19,515 nucleotides of DNA. Origin: CAWDPQ01 sp049642465 (GTDB taxonomy: Bacteria > Acidobacteriota > Vicinamibacteria > Vicinamibacterales > 2-12-FULL-66-21). The position numbers and the translations under genes were made by a program. This document shows, piece by piece, positions 14,241 to 19,515 of this stretch (its first letter is position 1; each line of letters begins with the position of its first letter). The notes beneath the pieces were generated by a model that was given only the letters and a program-made list of their open reading frames with translations, was not told where the DNA came from and did no database searches. The DNA lies in NCBI GenBank assembly GCA_049642465.1, contig JBAROV010000014.1:1-19515 (forward strand). The letters are read 5' to 3'.

Positions 14241-17200
14241 GCGACGCCCTCCAGATCCGGATTCGGGTTGCGCACCTTGGAGAGATAGGTCGTCCTCGGC
14301 TTGGTATTCAGCTCGGCGAGGAGCGCATAGTTGCGTGGGTCCTCCTTGGCCTTGACGACCCGGCTCGATGAGTCTCGAAGATCCCCGAACTCGATTGCCG
14401 AGGCCGGGCAGGCCTGCTGGCAGGCCGTCTTGACGTCGCCGTCACGAAGCGCGCGCCCGGCGAGCTTCGCGTCGATCTTCGCCCGATTGATCCGCTGCGT
14501 ACAGTAGGTGCACTTCTCCATGACGCCCCGCGCACGAACCGTGACGTCGGGATTCATCGCGAGTTGGAGAATGTTGGGGGTGTCCTTCGTGTAGTTGAAG
14601 AAATTGAACCGGCGGACCTTGTAGGGACAGTTGTTCGAGCAATACCGGGTCCCGATGCAGCGGTTGTAGACCATCACGTTGAGGCCCTGACCGTCGTGAA
14701 CGGTCGCAGCGACGGGACAGACCTGCTCGCACGGGGCATCTTCGCAGTGCATGCATGGAACTGGCTGAAAGACGATCTCGGGGCTGCCGGAGGGCTCGCC
14801 GGAGAAGTAGCGGTCCACCCGCAGCCAGTGCATCTCGCGCCCTTTCGCCACCTGCGCCTTGCCAACGACGGGCACATTGTTCTCGCTCTGGCACGCTGTC
14901 ATGCACGCGTTGCAGCCGATGCACGAGTTCAAATCAACCGTCATCCCCCACTGATGTCCCTGATCGTAGCCGTGCTCCTTCCACAGTGAGAAGTGATGAG
15001 GGTCCTCCTCGAAGACGCCGAGTGCGCCCGGCGCTTTCCCGTTTTCGGCGCTTCGTGGTGAGGACCCTGCGTGAGAGGCTTCCGAGGGTTCCGCTTCCAC
15101 AGCGGATTTCGATCGAAGCGCGCTCAGCGTCGACTCGCGCACGACCGGGCGCCCCTCCATGCTGCCGTGCTCCTGAGTCGCCGACAGCGGGTAAGTACGG
15201 GCGAGCCTGGTGAGTTTGACCCCGCTGTCGAATCCAGGTGCTCCGGAGCTTCGAAGCGTGAATGCGTCGAACCCGACGCCCGAGCCGATCCGGCCCGCGT
15301 GCGAGCGGCCATAGCCGAGCGTCAAGGCGACCACGCCGTCCGCCATTCCCGGGAGGATCCAGACGGGAAGCTCGAGCGATCGTCCCCCGTACTCGAGGCG
15401 AACCAAATCCTCGTTTGCGATGCCGATCGATGCCGCCGTTTTCGGGCTGACGAGCGCCGGGTTGTCCCAGGTGAGCTTTGTGAGCGGGTCTGGAAGCTCC
15501 TGCAGCCATCCATCGTTTGCAAAGCGGCCGTCGTGAAGCGAGGGCGACGGCAGGAAGACGACCTCCAAATCACCCGCCGCCGACGAGGCTTGGCCCTGGC
15601 TCGCCGAAGCGCCTCCGGCGCGAAGGCGGCCTAGCTCCGCCAGCGGCCGCCCGGTCAGACCGGGAACCACTTCTGGAAGCTCGCTGCCGGAAAGCAATCC
15701 ATCATGCAGGACACGGTTCCACTTCTTGTCGAACTCGGCCTCGCCCAGGATCGGCTGCCAGGTCTCCCGAACGATGTCGTAGCCGGGACGATCCTGCCCT
15801 CCGACCATCAGCCCCAGCACTTCGACCGGAGTGCGGCCGCCGAACAACGGAAGGATCAGCGGTTGGACGACGCTGAGTGTTCCTCCGACCGCGCGCGCGT
15901 CTCCCCACGATTCGAGGTAGTGAGCGCGGGGGATATGCCATTCCGCCTTGGACGATGTTTCGTCGACCGCGTGCCCGAGCGCGATCGAGTGAGGGACCTT
16001 CGCCATGGCCGACGCGAAATCGAGATCGGCGGGGGCGTCGAACACAGGATTGCCGCCCAGGATGACGAGTGTCTGTATCGTTCCCGACTTCATCGCGGAG
16101 ACGAGTGAGGCGAGCGAGCCGACGCTCGGAAGCGCGGCATCCTTCGTTTCGAAGTAGCTGACCGTCTTGCCCGTGTTGCCAAGCTGCGTGTTCAGCGCGC
16201 AGACGGCAGCGTGGACGGCGGGGGGCTGTCGTTCTCCGGCGACGATCAATCCAGTGCCGCGGTTTGCCAGGAGATCCTTGGCAACGGCGTCGATCCACCG
16301 AGCGTCGACACCGGGGACGTTCGGCGCCGTCTGGCTCGCGGTTCCGGCCTCCGAAGGAGCAAGACGTGCCGCGAGCGCCGCGACGAAGGGAGCGATCTGC
16401 CGGCTCTCGAGACGGAGCCGATGATCCGCCATCGCTCCCGTCAGCGAATAGACCCCTTCAACCGCGTAGAGGCGGTTCATCGCCTGCCCTGAGCTTGTCG
16501 AAGGGGCGCCACCGGAGGCTCCCGCGCGCCTTCCGGCCCCGAAGCCTCGCGCGTGTCGGATCATTTCCGGGTCGGTCAGGAGCGGGTCGGCATCGAGGGC
16601 GAGAATGACCGACGCGCGATCGAGCCGGAGCATGAGATCGAGGTCCCGCCCCGTAGCCTGCCGCAGCCCCGAGAGCCGGTTTTCGTCGCTGACTGCGTCG
16701 TAGGTCGCCCACTGCAACCGGGGGTAGCGGGCACGGAGTTCGGAGACCAGGCGCGCCAATGTCGGAGAGGAAAAGGACTCGGAGAGGATTCCCAGACTGG
16801 CACCGCCATCGGCGGCATGACTCTCGGACAGCTGGGCCCAGGCCGTTACGAAATCGGCCCAGGGCTTCCGCGCACCCCGCAGCGTGACCGATTGCGAGCG
16901 GTCGGGATCGTAGAGGCCCAGCACCGACGCCTGGACCCGCGAGCTCGAGGCGCCGAGGGTCGAAGGGTGGGAAGGGTTTCCCTCGACCTTGGTTGGCCGC
17001 CCCTCGTGGCTCTCGACGATCAGGCCGTAGGCGCTCCGCCGGAACGGCATCGTCGTCGCGTAGTAGCGGGCGATCCCGGGGACAAACTCTTCGGGAGCGT
17101 TGACGTAAGGGACGATTTCTTCGACCGGGCGCCGGCATCCTGCAAGGCCCGCGAGCGACAGCGAGGCGCCCAGGAGCATGATCATGTCTCGCCGGCCGAT

Positions 17201-17308
17201 GCCCTCGGGAAGCTCCGAGGCGCCCTCCGGGAACTCCCGCTCGAGAAAGGCGCGGGATTCGGGGCGTTCTTCGATCTGCGCGAGACTTCTCCAGTACGTC
17301 CGACTCAC
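14237..17308 (-). CDS. actB: ActB-like fused molybdopterin-fold / Fe-S protein of alternative complex III
   Basis: This protein has 1023 residues, counted from GTG 17308, which overlaps the pentahaem gene's TGA as GTGA. An in-frame GTG at 17317 is the alternative start. A Tat-type segment, GIGRRDMIMLLGASLSLAGL (about 37-56), with Cys58 just beyond, sits after a roughly 36-residue leader, as in ActB proteins. Residues about 60-700 form the B1 domain with a molybdopterin-oxidoreductase fold; in characterised ACIII it holds no cofactor. A poorly conserved linker leads to the B2 ferredoxin domain. Its cysteines are 796, 799, 802, 806; 852, 855, 860, 864; 884, 890, 894 (CIGTRYCSNNCP, one ligand missing); and 933, 936, 963, 967. 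That fits three [4Fe-4S] and one [3Fe-4S] clusters, exactly the ActB pattern. Residues 269-276 are encoded by a dispersed-type repeat. It should relay electrons in the periplasm between the pentahaem subunit and the membrane subunit. Confidence 0.92.
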   Translation of the reverse strand: MSRTYWRSLAQIEERPESRAFLEREFPEGASELPEGIGRRDMIMLLGASLSLAGLAGCRRPVEEIVPYVNAPEEFVPGIARYYATTMPFRRSAYGLIVESHEGRPTKVEGNPSHPSTLGASSSRVQASVLGLYDPDRSQSVTLRGARKPWADFVTAWAQLSESHAADGGASLGILSESFSSPTLARLVSELRARYPRLQWATYDAVSDENRLSGLRQATGRDLDLMLRLDRASVILALDADPLLTDPEMIRHARGFGAGRRAGASGGAPSTSSGQAMNRLYAVEGVYSLTGAMADHRLRLESRQIAPFVAALAARLAPSEAGTASQTAPNVPGVDARWIDAVAKDLLANRGTGLIVAGERQPPAVHAAVCALNTQLGNTGKTVSYFETKDAALPSVGSLASLVSAMKSGTIQTLVILGGNPVFDAPADLDFASAMAKVPHSIALGHAVDETSSKAEWHIPRAHYLESWGDARAVGGTLSVVQPLILPLFGGRTPVEVLGLMVGGQDRPGYDIVRETWQPILGEAEFDKKWNRVLHDGLLSGSELPEVVPGLTGRPLAELGRLRAGGASASQGQASSAAGDLEVVFLPSPSLHDGRFANDGWLQELPDPLTKLTWDNPALVSPKTAASIGIANEDLVRLEYGGRSLELPVWILPGMADGVVALTLGYGRSHAGRIGSGVGFDAFTLRSSGAPGFDSGVKLTRLARTYPLSATQEHGSMEGRPVVRESTLSALRSKSAVEAEPSEASHAGSSPRSAENGKAPGALGVFEEDPHHFSLWKEHGYDQGHQWGMTVDLNSCIGCNACMTACQSENNVPVVGKAQVAKGREMHWLRVDRYFSGEPSGSPEIVFQPVPCMHCEDAPCEQVCPVAATVHDGQGLNVMVYNRCIGTRYCSNNCPYKVRRFNFFNYTKDTPNILQLAMNPDVTVRARGVMEKCTYCTQRINRAKIDAKLAGRALRDGDVKTACQQACPASAIEFGDLRDSSSRVVKAKEDPRNYALLAELNTKPRTTYLSKVRNPNPDLEGVA
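16487..16505 (-). repeat. Dispersed-type short repeat inside actB
   Basis: On the plus strand the segment reads CCCTGAGCTTGTCGAAGGG. It matches a short repeat that I recall from many high-GC genomes and metagenomes, where it appears in proteins as PSTSSGQA or FDKLRAG. Here it encodes residues 269-276 of the ActB-like protein in frame (PSTSSGQA), in a glycine/alanine-rich surface-loop context. The frame is preserved. Confidence 0.6.
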
Positions 17309-17952
17309 CGGTGGCACCCCGAACAGTCAGTCGGCGGGTTGACCGGTCGCTCGCGATCGAGCTGCGCGACGAGCGCCTGGACGTCCCGTGGAGGGGACCA
17401 TTTCATGTTGGTGACCTCCGAGACGGGACGCCTGCTGGGACCTGGGTTGCGGTGGCAGTCGAGGCACCAGCTCATGCTGAGGGGGGTCATCTGCGTGACC
17501 GTTTCCATCTCGTCGATACGGCCGTGACAGGTGACACAACCGATGCCGGCCGCGACGTGCGCGTTGTGGGCGAAATAAGCGTAGTCGGGAAGCTTGTGGA
17601 CGCGAATCCAGCGCATCGGCCGTCCGCTTGCGGCGCTTTCGCGAATCGGTGCGAGCAGTTCGCTGTCTTTCTTGATGAGCTGATGACAGTTCATGCACGT
17701 GCGGGTGGGCGGAACGTTCGCGACGGCAGAGATCTCCACCGAAGCGTGACAGTACCGGCAATCGAGACCGAGGTCCCCGACGTGGAGTTTGTGGCTGTAC
17801 GGGACGGGCTGCTGAGGACGGTAGCCCACGTCCGTGTACCACGGAGAAAAGTAGTACCAGACGCCCGCGATCGCGAGAGTCGGACCGAGGCTGCCAGCGA
17901 TGGCGGCCACGATCGGGAGCTTGTTCCACCAGGGGGGAAAGATCTGGCCCAC
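17305..17952 (-). CDS. actA: Pentahaem cytochrome c, ActA-like (alternative complex III)
   Basis: This 215-residue protein starts with GTG 17952; an in-frame stop lies two codons upstream, which limits the start. It has one N-terminal membrane helix (about 11-35). Five CXXCH sites then follow: CRYCH (65-69), CMNCH (86-90), CVTCH (139-143), CLDCH (163-167) and CSGCH (210-214). Extra histidines, such as YSHKLH (53-57) and FAHNAH (127-132), serve as distal ligands typical of the cytochrome c7/c3 type. The haem count and the motif QPVPYSHKLHVGDLGLDCRY match ActA of ACIII. It is the first gene of the cytochrome operon and overlaps the ActB-like gene. It should hand electrons between the Fe-S arm and cytochrome c partners. 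No strong Shine-Dalgarno is seen, so its expression may depend on the long structured leader. Confidence 0.92.
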   Translation of the reverse strand: MGQIFPPWWNKLPIVAAIAGSLGPTLAIAGVWYYFSPWYTDVGYRPQQPVPYSHKLHVGDLGLDCRYCHASVEISAVANVPPTRTCMNCHQLIKKDSELLAPIRESAASGRPMRWIRVHKLPDYAYFAHNAHVAAGIGCVTCHGRIDEMETVTQMTPLSMSWCLDCHRNPGPSRRPVSEVTNMKWSPPRDVQALVAQLDRERPVNPPTDCSGCHR

Positions 17953-17983
17953 TGGCTAGGATTCCGCGGCGCCGGAGGACAGG

Positions 17984-18077
17984 TCCACCCCACCGCGCAA
18001 ACACCGCGCGGCGGGGACTCCGACTTCCACCCCACCGCGCAAACACCGCGCGGCGGGGACCCCGACTTCCACGAGCC
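17984..18077. repeat. Two tandem 42-bp hairpin-forming units plus a truncated third copy
   Basis: Units 17984-18025 and 18026-18067 differ at one base, and the start of a third copy (TCCAC) follows. In each unit CCCCACCGCGC pairs with GCGCGGCGGGG across a 7-nt AAACACC loop (17988-18016 and 18030-18058). The single mismatch becomes a G-U pair in RNA transcribed leftward, so the operon leader would contain two very stable 11-bp stems. No T-run follows. The units could attenuate transcription, slow ribosomes or protect the message. Confidence 0.8.
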
Positions 18078-18080
18078 GCG

Positions 18081-18101
18081 AGTCCGGACTGGAATGATTC
18101 C
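18081..18101. promoter_or_regulatory. Two adjacent small palindromes in the operon leader, possible regulator site
   Basis: AGTCCGGACT (18081-18090) is a perfect 10-bp palindrome. It is followed directly by GGAAT-G-ATTCC (18091-18101), a perfect inverted repeat with a one-base centre. Both lie downstream of the predicted transcription start. A protein-binding role is only a suggestion. Confidence 0.25.
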
Positions 18102-18234
18102 ACATCCTCCGCACCGAAGAATTTTTCGCAGGGAACAACTCGATCGACGCCGCCCGCCTCCGCTTGGCGCTTCTTCCAGGCGCGCGTGATCTGATTGCGC
18201 GCGACGGCGGAAAAGGCCGTCGATCGAAGCCGGA

Positions 18235-18264
18235 ATCTTATCCACGAACTCCGACCACGGTCAA
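18235..18264 (-). promoter_or_regulatory. Sigma70-like promoter of the cytochrome operon
   Basis: On the minus strand, TTGACC (-35, at 18259-18264) is separated by 18 nt from TAAGAT (-10, at 18235-18240). Transcription would start near 18228, which leaves a leader of about 275 nt before the pentahaem cytochrome gene. It is the best promoter-like pair in the intergenic region. Confidence 0.5.
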
Positions 18265-18266
18265 GC

Positions 18267-18287
18267 AACTCCCAACCTTTGGGTGTT
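18267..18287 (-). terminator. Hairpin after the amidohydrolase gene
   Basis: On the minus strand, AACACCCAA and TTGGGAGTT form a 9-bp stem with one A-A mismatch and a 3-nt loop. It overlaps the first two bases of the stop codon. There is no T-run. It lies just upstream of the -35 of the cytochrome operon, so it may insulate the two units. Confidence 0.4.
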
Positions 18288-19275
18288 ATCGAAGGCCCAG
18301 CAGGGCCGCCGCGTTCCCTCCCAGAATCTTCTCTTTTACGTCGCTCGTGAGGTCCAGCTTTTCAATCGTCTCGAGCATCAACGGGATGCTTCCGATCTGG
18401 TGCGGATAATCGCTGCCGGCGAGCAGACGATCGGGGCCGGCGAAATCGAGCGCCAGTCGAAGCGCCGCCGGATTGAAATTGACGGTGTCGTAGTAAAACG
18501 TGCGCAAATACTCACTTGGCGGCCGGTTGATGTGTTGTCGGCAGTCCGCAAACGCTCTCCAGCCTCGATCGAGGCGCTCCGCGAGGTACGGAATGGCGCC
18601 CCCCATGTGGGTAAGTACCCAACGAATTCGCGGATACCGTTCGACCACCCCGCTGAAAACGAGCCTCGCGGCCGCCAGCGTGGTGTCGAACAAAAAGCCC
18701 ACGAGCGGCATCAGCCAGTAATCGAGCATGGCTTCCACGCCGGCCGGATCGGTTGGATGGATGTAAATCACCGCCCCGAGCTCATTCGCCCGTTTCCACA
18801 GCGGCTCGTACATCCCGTCGGCGAGCGCGACGTGGTTCACGTTACTGAATACCATCGCCCCGGGCATTCCGAGCCGCGTCATGGCGCGCTCCAGCTCCAG
18901 GGTCGCTTCCTTCGGATCGTTGAGCGGAAGCGTCGCCAGTGCGCGAAAACGCGTCCCCCGCGCCCGAACGATCGTCGCGAACGCGTCGTTCACCATTCGC
19001 GCCAGCTCGACCGCCACGCGCGGCTCTTCGACGTGGACGCCAGGCGTCGTGAAGGTCAGCACCTGCATGTCCACGCCGTGTTCGTCGAGCACGCGCTGCC
19101 GATAATCGATGTCACGGTGCCCAGGCACGAGGATGTTGTAGTCCCCCGGATAGTGGACGCAGGGATTCCCCTCGGGATCGTGCGTGATTTTTACGCGCGA
19201 CACCGACGTCGATGACCTCAGCGCGTCAACGTACGCCGGCGGATAGAAGTGGTTATGGAAATCGACGACGCGCAT
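18286..19275 (-). CDS. ACMSD-like amidohydrolase (Amidohydro_2 family)
   Basis: This 329-residue cytoplasmic protein has the TIM-barrel metal-site pattern of the amidohydrolase-2/ACMSD group: HNH near the start (His7, His9), His173 in IHPTD, His223 in LTHMGG and Asp289 in GSDYPH. Members include aminocarboxymuconate-semialdehyde decarboxylase and related metal-dependent decarboxylases or hydrolases of aromatic acids; the exact substrate is not predictable. The length is typical. The start ATG 19275 lies inside the 3' end of the upstream permease gene, which ends at 19253, giving a 23-nt overlap without a clear Shine-Dalgarno. Translation is therefore probably coupled, and the permease may import the substrate or a precursor. 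Confidence 0.9.
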   Translation of the reverse strand: MRVVDFHNHFYPPAYVDALRSSTSVSRVKITHDPEGNPCVHYPGDYNILVPGHRDIDYRQRVLDEHGVDMQVLTFTTPGVHVEEPRVAVELARMVNDAFATIVRARGTRFRALATLPLNDPKEATLELERAMTRLGMPGAMVFSNVNHVALADGMYEPLWKRANELGAVIYIHPTDPAGVEAMLDYWLMPLVGFLFDTTLAAARLVFSGVVERYPRIRWVLTHMGGAIPYLAERLDRGWRAFADCRQHINRPPSEYLRTFYYDTVNFNPAALRLALDFAGPDRLLAGSDYPHQIGSIPLMLETIEKLDLTSDVKEKILGGNAAALLGLR

Positions 19276-19515
19276 GGAAGAGATAGTAAACCGGCGCTCC
19301 GATGGCCACGAGCCCCAGGCCGCCGAACGCCTCCGCCGGTTGCCGGTAGACCTGATTCACGACGATCGTAAGTGCTGCGCCGATGAAGAGGAGCGGGACG
19401 GCCGGATAGCCCCAGGTCCTGTACGGCGGTGCATATCCTCCACGCCGGCGCAACACGAAGAGGCCCGCCGCCATCAGCGCAAAGAACAGCCACTCGGTGT
19501 AGATCACGCGAGTAA
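19253..19515 (-). CDS. APC-family amino acid permease, C-terminal end (5' part outside window)
   Basis: The frame is open to the right window edge, and about 86 C-terminal residues are visible. YTEWLFFALMAAGLFVLRRR is a terminal membrane helix plus basic loop. PYRTWGYPAVPLLFIGAAL and GLGLVAIGAPVYYLF are the last two helices, with the PYRTWGYP...P...F signature of the APC superfamily (LAT/APA-like permeases). The rest of the transporter and its promoter lie outside. It overlaps the amidohydrolase by 23 nt, and both are likely in one operon. Confidence 0.82.
   Translation of the reverse strand, partial: TRVIYTEWLFFALMAAGLFVLRRRGGYAPPYRTWGYPAVPLLFIGAALTIVVNQVYRQPAEAFGGLGLVAIGAPVYYLFHARRRFP

Larger units (their letters stand above)
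17953..18285. other. 333-bp intergenic leader region of the cytochrome operon
   Basis: No convincing gene lies between the amidohydrolase stop and the pentahaem cytochrome start. Leftward frames crossing it lack a ribosome binding site and run into actA out of frame, so they are treated as chance. The region holds a hairpin next to the amidohydrolase stop, a sigma70-like promoter, two small palindromes and a tandem pair of GC-rich 42-bp units. The predicted 5' leader of the operon is about 275 nt long. Confidence 0.6.

Noticed and set aside
14237..17308. ActB-like protein as a true molybdenum enzyme such as formate dehydrogenase or polysulfide reductase
   Set aside because: The Fe-S cysteine set, including the three-cysteine CIGTRYC motif, and the flanking pentahaem and ActE-like genes match ACIII ActB, which carries no Mo cofactor.
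17984..18077. Possible CRISPR array
   Set aside because: There are only two full adjacent units, with no spacers and no cas genes; it is a plain tandem repeat.
17327..18268. Leftward open frames through the leader, with 14-residue repeats (PPRGVCAVGW type)
   Set aside because: The repeats are only the translation of the 42-bp units. There is no ribosome binding site, and the frames run out of frame into the pentahaem cytochrome gene.

Overview
This window looks like a high-GC bacterial chromosome, most likely Acidobacteriota (Vicinamibacteria-like). That placement is an inference. It rests on a PadR regulator coupled to an ADOP-type duplicated-orphan permease, a DUF885 peptidase next to a cytochrome-bearing PQQ-type dehydrogenase, and a cytochrome-rich respiratory operon. 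No rRNA, tRNA, CRISPR array or complete insertion sequence was seen.

Left part (1-5.7 kb): a PadR repressor and an FtsX/MacB-type permease, cut by the window edge, run leftward as a two-gene unit. A 12-bp palindrome sits over the likely PadR promoter. Divergent to them, rightward, are a secreted DUF885 metallopeptidase-like protein and a lipoprotein quinoprotein dehydrogenase with an inserted cytochrome c domain. They end in a hairpin, where they converge with a leftward GNAT acetyltransferase.

Centre and right (6.5-18.3 kb): a tightly coupled leftward operon. In transcription order it encodes a pentaheme cytochrome (ActA-like), a fused molybdopterin-fold/Fe-S protein (ActB-like), a monoheme lipoprotein (ActE-like), a CydA-like haem b membrane protein, two membrane-anchored monohaem cytochromes c, a dihaem cytochrome c fused to an ethylbenzene-dehydrogenase-type haem domain, and a universal-stress-protein/zinc-ribbon/PCP-reductase-domain fusion. 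The first three are alternative complex III (ACIII) modules, but the NrfD-like quinol subunit ActC, as well as ActD and ActF, are absent. A CydA homologue without CydB takes the place of ActC. The set carries ten CXXCH sites. It reads as a hybrid respiratory complex: electrons would move among a membrane b-haem subunit, a periplasmic Fe-S/pentahaem arm and several cytochromes c. The direction of flow and the terminal acceptor cannot be read from sequence. A sigma70-like promoter lies about 275 nt before the first gene, and the leader holds two tandem 42-bp GC-rich hairpin units.

Between the operon's last gene and the GNAT gene is a 114-bp element with perfect 29-bp inverted arms, resembling a MITE or REP-type doublet. 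It supplies the stop codon of one gene and two bases of the start codon of the other. Right end: an ACMSD-like amidohydrolase overlaps the 3' end of an APC-family amino-acid permease that is cut by the window edge.
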